64,000 nucleotides of DNA from Halobacteriales archaeon QS_1_68_20 (GCA_003021085.1 PXRE01000033.1:110597-174596), one strand, 5' to 3'. Numbered from the stretch's first letter, positions 33,155 to 42,640 are shown. The notes: generated by a model not told the origin, from the sequence alone. Program-made: numbers and translations.

Positions 33155-34165
33155 TCAGGATTCCTCCTCTCCGAACTTGATCCGCGGGTCCAGGTACGTG
33201 TACGCGATGTCCTGGATGATCCGGCAGATGACCAGCAAGACGGCGAGCATGAAGAACACCGCCTGGGTCGTCGGGTGGTCGTTGTTCAGGACGCTGTCCA
33301 GGATGAGGTTGCCCATCCCGGGGTAGTTGAACACGTTCTCGATGACGACCGCCCCGTCCAGGATGAACGCGATCCCGACGATCGCACCCGTCGCCACGGG
33401 GATGAGGGCGTTGCGCGCCGCGTGCTTGATCATCACCTTGCGTTCGCTGAGCCCCTTGGCCCGGGCCAGGAACACGTAGTCCTGCTCGGTGACGTTCTGC
33501 ATCACCGTCCGCATGATCAGCATCGACCCGACCCAGCCGATGGCCGTGAGGCTCAACAGCGGCAACGCGAGGTGCCACAGCACGTCGCGCATCGCCATCA
33601 TGGCGGTCCACTCGAAGCCCGTTCCGTACACTTCTTGGGGGAACTGCGTCCGCATGTACTTCGCGGGCAGCAGGTCGAGTTCGAAGCTGAACAGCCAGAT
33701 GAACAGCCAGGCGATCCAGAACGACGGCAGCGAGTACGCGATCAGGCCGCCGGTGAAGATCGACCGGTCACGCTTGGTCCCGCGCCACCAGCCGAGGTAC
33801 ATCCCCACGAGCGGCCCGATCATGAAGCCCGTGATCGTCGTCGCGCCGAACAGGATCACGGTCCGCGGCAGGCGACGCTCGATCAGGTTCCAGACGGGGA
33901 CGTTCCAGTGGGGCGACCAGCCGAACTCGCCAGTCTGGTAGTTGACCATGAAGTCCACGTACTGTTTCCACAGCGGCTCGTTCAGCCCCCATTGCTCTTT
34001 GAGCCGCTCGATCTGTTCCCCGGTCATGTCCGGCGACTGCATCGTCTGGATGAACGACCCTGGCATGCTGTGCAACAGCACGAAAAGGAGGGTCATGATC
34101 ACCAGGATCGTCAGGTACGAGATGATCAGCCGCTGCGCGAGGTACTTTGCGCTAATTCGGGTCAT
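33155..34165 (-). CDS. Dipeptide/oligopeptide ABC transporter permease (DppB-like)
   Basis: 336 residues, six helices. N-terminal AQRLIISYLTILVIMTLLFV and the loop LHSMPGSF are typical of DppB. The EAA loop is DYVFLARAKGLSERKVMIKHAARNALIP. It forms the channel with the DppC-like protein. Located 72 bases downstream of the binding-protein gene. Confidence 0.93.
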   Translation of the reverse strand: MTRISAKYLAQRLIISYLTILVIMTLLFVLLHSMPGSFIQTMQSPDMTGEQIERLKEQWGLNEPLWKQYVDFMVNYQTGEFGWSPHWNVPVWNLIERRLPRTVILFGATTITGFMIGPLVGMYLGWWRGTKRDRSIFTGGLIAYSLPSFWIAWLFIWLFSFELDLLPAKYMRTQFPQEVYGTGFEWTAMMAMRDVLWHLALPLLSLTAIGWVGSMLIMRTVMQNVTEQDYVFLARAKGLSERKVMIKHAARNALIPVATGAIVGIAFILDGAVVIENVFNYPGMGNLILDSVLNNDHPTTQAVFFMLAVLLVICRIIQDIAYTYLDPRIKFGEEES

Positions 34166-34237
34166 GTGCTCTGACGGAAGCTCCCTTCCCGCTCGACTTT
34201 ACAGGCTGTGCGTCCAAAATACGTCAAGGCTAGGCGG

Positions 34238-36268
34238 CTACTCCTGCTGGTGGACGTTGTAGAAGTGCGACGACAGGTTGGAGGAGCCCGGCGCCGCGAT
34301 GCCCTGCAGGAATCCGGCAAAGTCGGTGGTGTTAGCCGGCCACTGGACCTTGTCGTACCCGAACACCATGTACGGCGAGTCCAGGTAGATCTTCTCCAGG
34401 GACTGGGCGACCATCGAGTTGCGCTTCTCGGAGTCCATCTCCGTGCGCGCGCTGGAGATGCGCTCGTCGTCGCCGGCGTAGTCGAACACACCGTACCCCA
34501 TCGGGTTGTTCAGCAGCGTGTCCGTCTGCTCCTCGCGGTGGTCGTCGGCGTTGTCGCTGTGGAACAGGCCGTACAGCGTGCTGGTGCCGAACGCGCTCAT
34601 GTTGCTCCAGCCCATGTGGTAGAGGTCGAAGTCCTCCTGGGCGTAGACGCGGCCGATGAGCGAGTTGAACGTCTGGACCTCCCGCTCGACCGGGATGCCC
34701 AGCTGGATCATGTTCTGGCTCCAGTTCTCGTCGGCCTGGGTCAGTTCGGGCGACGTCTCCGGCGGGTACATGAGGTACGTGACCGGGCGGCCGAGGATCT
34801 CGGGGATCGTCTGGCCGTTGACGTACAGCTCCTTGTCCACGCCCTCTTCCTTGAGGACGTCGGACTTGACCTCGCCGAACGAGTAGTCGTGCAGGGGCTC
34901 GTTGACGGACGCGCTGACGTCCTGGAGCGCACCGGGGTAGTCCTGCCCGACGAAGGTGCCGCTCTCGCCCGTGATCGGGGTCCCGTTCTCGAGGAAGCTA
35001 CGGATGCCCTCGTAGCTCGGGACGCCCGGCGAGTCCTCGCGGAAGTTGTAGGCGTCGGTCGCGGGGTCGGTGAGCAGGTCGGCGTCGGCGTGGGTCTCCG
35101 GCCGGATGGCCGCGTAGCCCGGCGGCAGGACGAAGTCGCCGTCGTGGACGAGGTCCCGCTGGAGCCGCTGGGTCCAGTAGATCTCGTCCCACAGCATGTT
35201 CAGGGCCTGGCGGAACAGGATGTCGTCGAACGGCGTGCGACGGAGGTTGTACGCGAAGTAGCTGATACCGTCGTCCTGCCCCTGGACCAGCCCGATGCGG
35301 TTGTCCTCGCGGACCTGGTCGATCTGGGAGACGCTGACGGAGCCGTAGTAGGTGTCCAGCGCACCGTCCAGCAGGTCCTGGTTCATCGTCGCCTCGCTCT
35401 GGTAGAACCGGAACTGGATGGTGTCGAGGAACGGCCCGCCGCTACGCAGGTTGTCGTGGTCCTCGATCCACTGCAGGTTCGTCAGCGGGTACTCGCCGTC
35501 GTTCCGGAGGTTGACAGCCGCGGAGGTGTCGGACTCGAACTGGCTGAGGTCGGCGGCCCAGCCCAGGCCGACGAGTTCGCCGTCCTCGCCCGGCGTCTTC
35601 TGCTCGAAGCTGTCGACGCTCTCCCAGCGGTGCTTCGGAAGCAGCGGAAGCTGGAGCTGCGAGGAGTCCCAGGTCCCGATGGGCTTCTCCATCGAGAGGT
35701 GGACGTCCCAGTCGTTGTCGGCCTCGGACGCCTCGCTGATCGGGTCGACGGTGGACAGATACCGACCCGGCTCCTGGTCCATGATGTAGTTGTACGAGAA
35801 CAGGACGTCGTCGATGCCGAAGTCCTCACCGTCGGTGAAGGTGAGACCCTCGCGGACGTTGAAGTAGATGTCCGGCTCGCCGCTCTCGACGTTCTCGACC
35901 GTCCAGTCCGCGTACGCGGACGGCTGGACCTCGTAGGTGACGGGATCCAGGGCCGTCCCGTACGACATGAAGTGGTCCAGGATCATCCACGAGTACGACG
36001 AGGACGTGGACAGCGGGTTGAGCCCCTTCGGCGGCTGCGAGAGGCCGACCGTCAGCGTCCCACCACGGGGTACGTCTTCGCCTTCGTCGACGGGTTCGGG
36101 CGTCGCCGTCTCCGTCGGCGTACTCTCCCCGGTTGGGGTGTCCGTCTCGTCGTCGTCTCCCCCGGTACAGCCGGCCATGCCGACTGCGAGTGCTCCGGCT
36201 CCGGTCCCCATGAGGAACCGACGCCGATCGGTGTCTAACTTGCCACGATTGGTTTCTCGACCCGGCAT
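34238..36268 (-). CDS. ABC transporter substrate-binding lipoprotein (SBP family 5)
   Basis: 676 residues. The N-terminus has a Tat motif (DRRRFLMG) and lipobox (GMAGC near 33), then a Thr/Glu-rich linker (about 36-65) typical of haloarchaeal anchored proteins. The mature part is a family 5 peptide-binding protein: GGTLTVGLSQPPKGLNPL start, ILDHFMSYGTALDP, and YFAYNLRRTPFDDILFRQALN. At about 640 mature residues it is larger than DppA (about 510), suggesting insertions. First gene of the transporter operon. Confidence 0.93.
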   Translation of the reverse strand: MPGRETNRGKLDTDRRRFLMGTGAGALAVGMAGCTGGDDDETDTPTGESTPTETATPEPVDEGEDVPRGGTLTVGLSQPPKGLNPLSTSSSYSWMILDHFMSYGTALDPVTYEVQPSAYADWTVENVESGEPDIYFNVREGLTFTDGEDFGIDDVLFSYNYIMDQEPGRYLSTVDPISEASEADNDWDVHLSMEKPIGTWDSSQLQLPLLPKHRWESVDSFEQKTPGEDGELVGLGWAADLSQFESDTSAAVNLRNDGEYPLTNLQWIEDHDNLRSGGPFLDTIQFRFYQSEATMNQDLLDGALDTYYGSVSVSQIDQVREDNRIGLVQGQDDGISYFAYNLRRTPFDDILFRQALNMLWDEIYWTQRLQRDLVHDGDFVLPPGYAAIRPETHADADLLTDPATDAYNFREDSPGVPSYEGIRSFLENGTPITGESGTFVGQDYPGALQDVSASVNEPLHDYSFGEVKSDVLKEEGVDKELYVNGQTIPEILGRPVTYLMYPPETSPELTQADENWSQNMIQLGIPVEREVQTFNSLIGRVYAQEDFDLYHMGWSNMSAFGTSTLYGLFHSDNADDHREEQTDTLLNNPMGYGVFDYAGDDERISSARTEMDSEKRNSMVAQSLEKIYLDSPYMVFGYDKVQWPANTTDFAGFLQGIAAPGSSNLSSHFYNVHQQE

Positions 36269-36270
36269 AT

Positions 36271-36302
36271 CCGCACCATGGGATAATATTGACTTAAAAT
36301 TA
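36271..36302 (-). promoter_or_regulatory. Promoter of the ABC transporter operon
   Basis: Minus strand TTTTAAGTCAATATTATCCC just ahead of the binding-protein ATG is the only AT-rich run here. ATATTATC or TTTTAAG could serve as the TATA box, giving a short-leader or leaderless transcript for the operon running to 28390. Confidence 0.5.
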
Positions 36303-36370
36303 TGGGTTTCCTGTCGGGGGGCGTAGGCGACGGCCGTCGGTCGATTTTACCGTATAGACGGCGTCTGGGG

Positions 36371-36643
36371 TCAGGTGATCGGCTCGCGGTTCACCGCCTT
36401 GAACAGCGCCCAGAACGTGATCGAGGCGGCCATCGTGGTCAACGACACCGCCGCCACCCTCGGGATGCCTGCCTGCCCCTGCTCGGCCAGCAGAACCGAC
36501 AGTACGCCCCAGATTGTCGCGATGCCGAACCCCGCAGCCATCAGCCACGCGGCCTCTACCTGCCGATCACGCCGCATCGCGACGACGGCGACGGTCAGCA
36601 CCAACAGGCCCAGTACGGCCAGCGCACCGCGGGTCGTTACCAT
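36371..36643 (-). CDS. Small three-helix membrane protein, function unknown
   Basis: 90 residues: helices at about 4-22, 32-52 and 60-82, separated by a short basic loop (MRRDRQVEAAW). No recognised motif. It is separated from the transporter operon by about 100 bases, so probably independent. Confidence 0.7.
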   Translation of the reverse strand: MVTTRGALAVLGLLVLTVAVVAMRRDRQVEAAWLMAAGFGIATIWGVLSVLLAEQGQAGIPRVAAVSLTTMAASITFWALFKAVNREPIT

Positions 36644-36764
36644 GTCCCCCCGTGAGGTGCGGAGCCACTAATACGTGTAGCATCGGACCCGAAACGTTTC
36701 TGCGCGCCGTCACCTGGGATCGGGCGCGGCGGGGTCGTCCCGGGGCGACGGCCGTCCAACAGGC

Positions 36765-37247
36765 TCACTCGTCGTATTCTTGATACGCGCGCTGGCGCAT
36801 GCTGGCGACGGGTTCGTCGTAGTCGTACCCGGGGATCACGCCTTCGAGGTACGTGCCCTCCACGTAGTCGACCAGCGCCCGGACGTCCTTCGCGCCGCGC
36901 CTGGGGTCGACGTCCTCCACGGTCGCGGTCACCACGACCTCCTCGCCCGCGACGGCGACGTCGGGGTCGAGGTCGTCGGTGCCCGACAGCGGCATGTGGG
37001 CGTCCTCCATCCGCCGCTCGAACGTCTCCAGCCATCCCTCCTCGACGACCTCGGCCACCTCGTCCTCGGTGGCCGCAGACAGCGTCGGCGCCCGGACATC
37101 GACCGCGAACGCCGGCGGGTCGCCGGCCTCGACCGTCACCGATGCGTCGAACGGCGTGGTCGTCACCTCGTAGCTACCTGCCTCGACCGGGTCGAACGCC
37201 TCGTTCCGCCTGAACGCCCGTTCGACGCGGTCCGGTAACTCGCTCAT
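36765..37247 (-). CDS. DUF5813-like haloarchaeal protein
   Basis: 160-residue acidic cytosolic protein: MSELPDRVERAFRRNEAFDP, SYEVTTTPFDASVTVE, WLETFERRMEDAHMP and a C-terminal GYDYDEPVASMRQRA. The arrangement fits the conserved haloarchaeal family DUF5813 as I remember it; no biochemical role is known. It starts 48 bases before the next hydrolase stop on the same strand. Confidence 0.75.
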   Translation of the reverse strand: MSELPDRVERAFRRNEAFDPVEAGSYEVTTTPFDASVTVEAGDPPAFAVDVRAPTLSAATEDEVAEVVEEGWLETFERRMEDAHMPLSGTDDLDPDVAVAGEEVVVTATVEDVDPRRGAKDVRALVDYVEGTYLEGVIPGYDYDEPVASMRQRAYQEYDE

Positions 37248-37295
37248 CGCCGCGTGGGTTGGGCGGCCGCGAGTAAAGGCTTCTCGAACCGGCCG

Positions 37296-38090
37296 CTATC
37301 GCCGGTCCGCGCCCGTGGCGACCTCGGTCCGGACGAACCGCCGGACGGCCTCGGCGAACGCCCCCGGTTCGTCGAGGTTGCTCGTATGGCCGGCACCGTC
37401 GATGACTTCTGCGCGCGCGTCCCCCGCGGCGGCGTGGTCGTCCTCGCCAAGTCGCATTACCAGGTCCCACTGGCCGTTGAGTACGAGCGCCGGGCCCCGG
37501 TAGGTGGCGAACAGCGCCCGGAAGTCGGTCCCGGCCAGTTCCAGCCCCGCCTTCCCGAACTGCCCGGGGAAGAAGCGGGCGTCGACGATCTCGCGCTCGA
37601 TTGCGTCCGGCAGGTTCCGGCTCCGGACCCACCGCCCGGCGACCCAATCGACGGCCCGTCGGACGAGTCTGCTCTCGGTCGCCGCGTTGGAGACCCGGGA
37701 GACGGCGCGCGTGAGAGTTCCGAGTACGCCAGTCGGGTTGGCGCAACTGTCTGCGACGACCAGGGACTCGACCTTCTCGGGGTAGCGTTGGGCGTACATC
37801 GTCGCCACGTACCCGCCGAGCGAGAGGCCGACTACGTGGGCCTGCCCGTCGGCTGCCCGTTCGACGGCCTCGTCGACCACCTGGAGGGCGCGCTCCATCT
37901 GGAACGGTTCGCCGGAGCGGACGCCGTGGCCGGGCAGGTCCGGTGCGACGACGCGGAACTCCTCAGACAGCGCCTCCCGCTGGGGTGCCCACTGCTTGCG
38001 CGTGAACAGCACGCCGTGGACGAACAGGAGTTCCGGGGCCTCCGCTGGGCCGGCCACGTCAACGCCGCGAACGTCGGTCTGGTTGCTCAT
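37296..38090 (-). CDS. Alpha/beta fold hydrolase
   Basis: 264 residues with a complete catalytic set: oxyanion HGVLF near 24, nucleophile GLSLGG near 92, acid in NGQWDLV and His in DGAGHTSNLDEP near 240. A cap domain lies between. Similar to BioH/MhpC-type esterases. The ATG MSNQTDVRG is preferred over a GTG two codons earlier. It is divergent from the methylthiotransferase, with a composite repeat between. Confidence 0.9.
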   Translation of the reverse strand: MSNQTDVRGVDVAGPAEAPELLFVHGVLFTRKQWAPQREALSEEFRVVAPDLPGHGVRSGEPFQMERALQVVDEAVERAADGQAHVVGLSLGGYVATMYAQRYPEKVESLVVADSCANPTGVLGTLTRAVSRVSNAATESRLVRRAVDWVAGRWVRSRNLPDAIEREIVDARFFPGQFGKAGLELAGTDFRALFATYRGPALVLNGQWDLVMRLGEDDHAAAGDARAEVIDGAGHTSNLDEPGAFAEAVRRFVRTEVATGADRR

Positions 38091-38162
38091 GGTCACAGGT
38101 AGTTGGTACTGGGCACGGATAGGACTTCCACGGAATCGAGCCTCGAACCCCCACTGAGAGCA

Positions 38163-38192
38163 TATATGAATATATGTTCATATATTCATATA
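38163..38192. repeat. AT-rich 30-bp dyad (D5)
   Basis: 14-bp arms TATATGAATATATG and CATATATTCATATA around a TT centre: arms pair perfectly. Located 73 bases upstream of the hydrolase start and about 175 bases upstream of the methylthiotransferase start, next to repeat copy 5. Same element as at 51355 and 63366. Confidence 0.8.
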
Positions 38193-38262
38193 ACCCCCAA
38201 CAGCCGCCACAGGCGCGCGAGTCGAGCCCGCGGGGGCTTTCTACGTGTCGCTGTCCACGTAG
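38193..38262. repeat. Composite dispersed repeat copy 5 (short)
   Basis: Only the outer module is kept after the dyad: AACAGCCGCCACAGGCGCGC then GAGTCGAGCCCGCGGGGGCT and TTCTACGTGTCGCTG. Same orientation as copies 3, 4 and 9. The modules with ACTGAAAGGGG and the CCCAGCCGA block are missing. Confidence 0.65.
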
Positions 38263-38365
38263 CCGCCGACGGAGTGCGCACGAAACCATCCAACCCGAAC
38301 CGACCGAACCACTAACACGGGACCGCCGTACTTTTGCCCGCCGGCCCGATACGAGCACACGACGA

Positions 38366-39622
38366 ATGGCGCGGTACCACATCGAGACCTACGGGTGCAC
38401 GTCCAACCGGGGCGAGAGCCGCCGGATCGAGGCGGCCCTGCGCGACGGCGGCCACCGCCCCGCCGACGGCCCGGACGAGGCCGACGTGGCCATCCTCAAC
38501 ACCTGCACCGTGGTCGAGAAGACGGAGCGAAACATGCTCCACCGCGCCGAGGAACTCGACGAGCAGACGCCCGCCGACCTCGTGATCACCGGATGCATGG
38601 CGCTGGCCCAGGGCGAGGAGTTCGAGCAGGCCGGCGTCGACGCCGAGGTGCTCCACTGGGACGAGGTGCCGACCTACGTCCGCAACGGCGAGTGCCCGAC
38701 CGTCACCGACGGCATCGAACCCGTCCTGGACGGCGTGGTCGGCATCCTCCCCATCGCGCGGGGGTGCATGAGCGACTGCTCCTATTGCATCACCAAGCAC
38801 GCGACGGGCAAGATCGACTCCCCGTCCGTCGAGGAGAACGTCGAGCGGGCCCGCGCCCTGGTCCACGCGGGCGCGAAGGAACTCCGGATCACCGGCCAGG
38901 ACACCGGCGTCTACGGCTGGGACGACGGCGAGCGGAAGTTGCACGTCCTGCTGGAGCGCATCTGCACCGGGATCGAGGGCGACTTCCAGGTCCGCGTGGG
39001 CATGGCCAACCCGAAGGGCGTCCACGGCATCCGCGAGGAACTCGCCGAGGTGTTCGCCGAGCACGACGAACTCTACGACTTCATCCACGCCCCCGTCCAG
39101 TCCGGGTCCGACGACGTGCTCGGGGACATGCGCCGCCAGCACCAGGTCGAAGAGTTCCGCGAGGTGGTCGACACCTTCGACGAGTACCTCGACTACTGGA
39201 CGCTGTCGACGGACTTCATCGTGGGGTTCCCGACCGAGACCGACGAGGACTTCGGGGCGAGCATGGACCTCCTGCGGGCTGTCCGCCCCGAGAAGATCAA
39301 CGTCACCCGGTTCTCGAAGCGGCCCGGCACCGACGCCGCCGACATGAAGGGCCTCGGCGGCCAGGTCAAGAAGGACCGCTCGAAGGCGATGACCGACCTG
39401 AAGATGGACGTCGTCGGGGACGCCTACGAGGCCATGGTCGGGGACCGCCGGGAGGTGCTGGCCGTCCAGCAAGGCACCGGCGGCTCCGTGAAGTGCCGCG
39501 ACTCGGCGTACCGCCAGGTGATCGTCCAGGGGGCCGGCGAGCACGGGATCGAACCGGGCGACTTCCTCGACGTCGAGATCACCGGCCACAACACCGTCTA
39601 CGCGTTCGGCGAACCGGTGTGA
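38366..39622 (+). CDS. tRNA N6-threonylcarbamoyladenosine(37) C2-methylthiotransferase
   Basis: 418 residues. The MTTase N-terminal domain provides three cluster cysteines (YGCTSN near 10, NTCTV near 46, TGCMAL near 80). The radical SAM domain has RGCMSDCSYC (CxxxCxxC, about 133-142), and a C-terminal TRAM domain (about 360-418: EVLAVQQ, FLDVEITGHNTVYAFGE) binds tRNA. It is the archaeal/eukaryotic CDKAL1-like type that converts t6A37 to ms2t6A37. The ATG beginning MARYHIETYGC is the only start giving a compact N-terminus. Confidence 0.94.
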   Translation: MARYHIETYGCTSNRGESRRIEAALRDGGHRPADGPDEADVAILNTCTVVEKTERNMLHRAEELDEQTPADLVITGCMALAQGEEFEQAGVDAEVLHWDEVPTYVRNGECPTVTDGIEPVLDGVVGILPIARGCMSDCSYCITKHATGKIDSPSVEENVERARALVHAGAKELRITGQDTGVYGWDDGERKLHVLLERICTGIEGDFQVRVGMANPKGVHGIREELAEVFAEHDELYDFIHAPVQSGSDDVLGDMRRQHQVEEFREVVDTFDEYLDYWTLSTDFIVGFPTETDEDFGASMDLLRAVRPEKINVTRFSKRPGTDAADMKGLGGQVKKDRSKAMTDLKMDVVGDAYEAMVGDRREVLAVQQGTGGSVKCRDSAYRQVIVQGAGEHGIEPGDFLDVEITGHNTVYAFGEPV

Positions 39623-39705
39623 CTGTCCAGGACCGGGCGGGTTCCGGCGTGACCGGTTCCGCCGACGGCGAAAGATACAGCCCCGCGGCGTGCCAACCGC
39701 GATCG

Positions 39706-39984
39706 ATGACCGAGGACGTCCGGGACCTCGCGCAGGACCTCCACGACCACCTCGAAGCGACCGCCGAGCGCCCGCTCCCGACCGCGGCGAACCGCTGGCT
39801 CGGGGAGGCCGAGGCCGCCGCCCGGGATGCCGTCGGCGAGGACGTCCCTCGCCCGGTGATCGGCAAGCGCGCCGGCCAGGTCTCGGACCTGCTCTCGAAC
39901 GTCGAGGAGACCGGCGACGAGGTGGCCGACCAGCACGTCGCCGCGGCCCGCATCGTCGCCGAGGAGATCCAGCACCGGCTATGA
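39706..39984 (+). CDS. Small helical haloarchaeal protein, function unknown
   Basis: 92 residues, MTEDVRDLAQDLHDHLEATA onward, predicted entirely helical with alternating acidic and hydrophobic residues and no Cys or membrane segment. It looks like a conserved haloarchaeal small protein. It lies 83 bases downstream of the methylthiotransferase on the same strand. Function unknown. Confidence 0.7.
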   Translation: MTEDVRDLAQDLHDHLEATAERPLPTAANRWLGEAEAAARDAVGEDVPRPVIGKRAGQVSDLLSNVEETGDEVADQHVAAARIVAEEIQHRL

Positions 39985-40016
39985 GGGTTCGACCTTGAAC
40001 CAGGGTGCTTCGACGT

Positions 40017-41462
40017 TCAAAGTCCGTCGGCTGGACGGACTTTGAACCCGTACCGCGGGACGCCCTCCTGCTCGTAGATCCGCCGGACGGCCGCGCGCAC
40101 CCGGTCGCCCACGTCGACGTCGCGGCCGTCCGTGACCTGCGCGGGCGCGCTGACGGTCTCGCTCCCGTCGGGCGCGTCGAACGCCACGACGGCGACCCCG
40201 AAGTCACCGCCCTTCGACTGCTGGACGGCGAACTCCGGCGGCGCGCCGCCCTGGCCGATGGTCGTCGCCGCCTCGGCGGTTCCCGTCCCCGGGAGTGCTA
40301 CGTCCTCGTACTCGACCAGATTGCCACAGTCGTCGCAGGCACCCTCCGGCGGAAACGCCAGCGCGTCACACTCGGGGCAACGGCCGGCGACCAGCCGGTA
40401 ACGCTGGGGGAGACTCCGCCGCCAGGTCGGCATGCTGACGTAGGCACCGCCACCCTCGGGGTCGTCCCGGGTGACGTCGCCGCGCAGGCGGAGGTACTCG
40501 GCGTAGCTAACCTCCTCGTGGCCACCGAGATCGATCTCGGCGGGAACGGCGTCCTCGCAGACGACGGCCAGCGCGTCCGCGCCCGCACCGCTGCCGAACG
40601 ACGCCGCGAGGACGTCCTCGCCGTCGGCGACGGCCCGCGCCAGCGACAGGGGGACGCTCGCGGCGCCCGCGTCCCCGAGTTCCGAGACGGTCTCGTAGGC
40701 CGCCACCGCCTCGTTCTCGACGCCGATGGCGCCCGCCGCCCGGTAGGGCATCCCGCCGTCCGGCGCCTGGATCGCCACGGCGTCGAACTGCGGGGGTTCG
40801 GCGTCGAGGCGGTCGACGGCACCCTCGATGGCCTCCAGGAACGCCGCCCGGTCGTAACGGGTGACGTCCAGCCCCTCGATGCTCTCGCTACCCCGTCGGC
40901 GGAACCGCGTTCCCGGATACGGCGCGGCGTGTTCGGCGCGGTCGGTGACGGCCGCGGGACCCTCGTCGCCCACGACGAACGCCGCGGCGCCCGCGCCGGC
41001 CGCGTGTTCCCGTTCGTCGTGCGGTTCGCCCCGCGGGCAGTCCGCGGCGATCACGAGCGCCAGGTCGGCGTCCGCCCCCGGCGCGTCAGAGAAGGTGGCG
41101 TCGATCCCTGCCGCGAGTGCCTGGGTACCGGCCCGGGTCGACTGCCCGAAGGTCGCGTGCTCGGTGTCGGCCGGAATCGCCAGCATCTCGCCCAGGCGCG
41201 CCGTGAGGTCCTCCTCTTCCAGCGGCGGGGTGGTCGAGGTGAACGCGAGAAAACCAACCTCACCCGGGTCGGCGTCGCCCGCCGACAGCGCCCGCCGGCC
41301 CGCCGCCGCGGCCATCGTAAGCGCGTCCTCGTCGGCGTACGGGACCGCCTTCTCCTCGATGCCCGTCGCGTCGAAACTCCCCCAGGCGTCCTCGAACGCT
41401 TCGACAGTGACCCGGAACCGGGGTGCATATCCGCCGGCGGCGGCGATGCGCGGGACGGTCAT
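40017..41462 (-). CDS. HMG-CoA synthase-like/thiolase-fold protein fused to DUF35 zinc-ribbon OB domain
   Basis: 481 residues. Residues 1-330 follow HMG-CoA synthase fold (IAAAGGYAPRFRV, LAFTSTTPPLEEED, AGAGAAAFVVG). The C-terminal part is a DUF35 module: zinc ribbon CPEC...CDDC (about 365-385) then an OB fold. In the usual active-site stretch (N-A-C-x-A-G-T), this protein reads GQSTRAGTQAL, so the catalytic Cys seems to be replaced. It overlaps the following thiolase gene by four bases; in archaea, thiolase, HMG-CoA synthase and DUF35 proteins form an acyl-CoA channelling complex. This fusion may be a non-catalytic or differently catalytic partner. Confidence 0.82.
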   Translation of the reverse strand: MTVPRIAAAGGYAPRFRVTVEAFEDAWGSFDATGIEEKAVPYADEDALTMAAAAGRRALSAGDADPGEVGFLAFTSTTPPLEEEDLTARLGEMLAIPADTEHATFGQSTRAGTQALAAGIDATFSDAPGADADLALVIAADCPRGEPHDEREHAAGAGAAAFVVGDEGPAAVTDRAEHAAPYPGTRFRRRGSESIEGLDVTRYDRAAFLEAIEGAVDRLDAEPPQFDAVAIQAPDGGMPYRAAGAIGVENEAVAAYETVSELGDAGAASVPLSLARAVADGEDVLAASFGSGAGADALAVVCEDAVPAEIDLGGHEEVSYAEYLRLRGDVTRDDPEGGGAYVSMPTWRRSLPQRYRLVAGRCPECDALAFPPEGACDDCGNLVEYEDVALPGTGTAEAATTIGQGGAPPEFAVQQSKGGDFGVAVVAFDAPDGSETVSAPAQVTDGRDVDVGDRVRAAVRRIYEQEGVPRYGFKVRPADGL

Positions 41463-42640
41463 GTGCTCACCCCACCATCGTCTCGTTCAAAGATGTGGAC
41501 GGTTGCGGCCCCGCCCGACCCGCCGACGTTGTGGGCCAGGCCGTAGCGGGCGCCCTCGACCTGCCGGTCGCCAGCGTGGCCCGTCAACTGTTCGAACGCC
41601 TCGACGGCCTGGCCCACACCGGTGGCGCCGATGGGATGGCCCTTCGACTTCAGGCCGCCGGAGGTGTTGACCGCGACGTCGCCGTCCAGTTCCGTGGCGC
41701 CGGAGGCGACGAACTCGCCGGCCTCGCCCGGGTCGCAGAACCCGAGGTCACCGTAGGCCAGCAGTTCCGCGATGGCGAAGCAGTCGTGGACCTCCGCGAA
41801 GTCCAGGTCCCCGGGGCCGACGCCGGCCTCCTCGTAGGCCATCTCCGCGGCGTCACGCGAGGCCGGGATCGAGGTGTAGGTGTCCCGCTCGAACAGGCCG
41901 ACCGGGGCGGTGCCGGCGCCAGACCCCGCGACCCTGACCCGGTGGTCCGCGAACTCGTCGACGACGTCCTCGCTGGCGAGGAAGGCCACCGCGGCCCCGT
42001 CGGTGGTCGGACAGCAGTGATAGAGCGTGAGGGGGTCCGCGACGACCGGCGCGTTCTCGGCGTCCTCCAGGCTACACTCGAAGCCTAGCTGGGCGTGGGG
42101 GTTCATCGACCCGTGGCGGTGGTTCTTGACCGCGACGTGGCTCAACTGCTCGCGGGTGGTGCCGTGCTCGGCCATGTGGGCGCTGGCCATCTGGGCGTAC
42201 ACCCCCGCGAAGGTGGTTCCGGAGAGGCGTTCCCACTCCGTCTCGCCGGAGACGCCCAGCCAGTACCGGGTCACGTCGCCGGAGAGGTCGGTCATCACCT
42301 CGACGCCGCCGGCCAGCACCACGTCGGCCATCCCCGAGCGGATGGCCTGGACGCCGTGGCGGATGGCCGACCCGCCCGCGGCGCAAGCGTTCTCGATCCG
42401 GGTGGTCGGCGTGCCGTCCAGGCCGACGTGCTCGGTCACGGCGGGGCCGGCCAGGCCGATCTGGCGCCCGCCGACCCCGAGGTTGCCGACGAACGCCTCG
42501 TCCACGTCGGCCGCCCCGAGGTCGCCGGCCACGCTGTCCAGCGCGTCCTCGTAGGCGGCCGCGAACAGCGACCGGTAGGTCTCCTGGGGGAACGCGCCGA
42601 AGTCCGACTGGCCCGCACCCACGAGATAGACGTCGCGCAT
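41459..42640 (-). CDS. Thiolase domain-containing protein (acetyl-CoA acetyltransferase/SCP-x type)
   Basis: 393 residues. The nucleophile Cys is in IENACAAGGSA near residue 86, HDCFA and GHPIGATG provide the further active-site His/Cys elements. SCP2-thiolase-like proteins act in acyl-CoA cleavage or condensation. The start MRDVYLVGAGQSDFG is typical; upstream in-frame sequence is not coding. It is translationally coupled (ATGA) to the HMG-CoA-synthase-like/DUF35 gene. Confidence 0.9.
   Translation of the reverse strand: MRDVYLVGAGQSDFGAFPQETYRSLFAAAYEDALDSVAGDLGAADVDEAFVGNLGVGGRQIGLAGPAVTEHVGLDGTPTTRIENACAAGGSAIRHGVQAIRSGMADVVLAGGVEVMTDLSGDVTRYWLGVSGETEWERLSGTTFAGVYAQMASAHMAEHGTTREQLSHVAVKNHRHGSMNPHAQLGFECSLEDAENAPVVADPLTLYHCCPTTDGAAVAFLASEDVVDEFADHRVRVAGSGAGTAPVGLFERDTYTSIPASRDAAEMAYEEAGVGPGDLDFAEVHDCFAIAELLAYGDLGFCDPGEAGEFVASGATELDGDVAVNTSGGLKSKGHPIGATGVGQAVEAFEQLTGHAGDRQVEGARYGLAHNVGGSGGAATVHIFERDDGGVST

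Noticed and set aside
32111..36238. Long + strand open frames opposite the transporter genes
   Set aside because: Antisense shadows of well-matched permease and binding-protein genes; composition is Arg/Val/Gln-rich without motifs.
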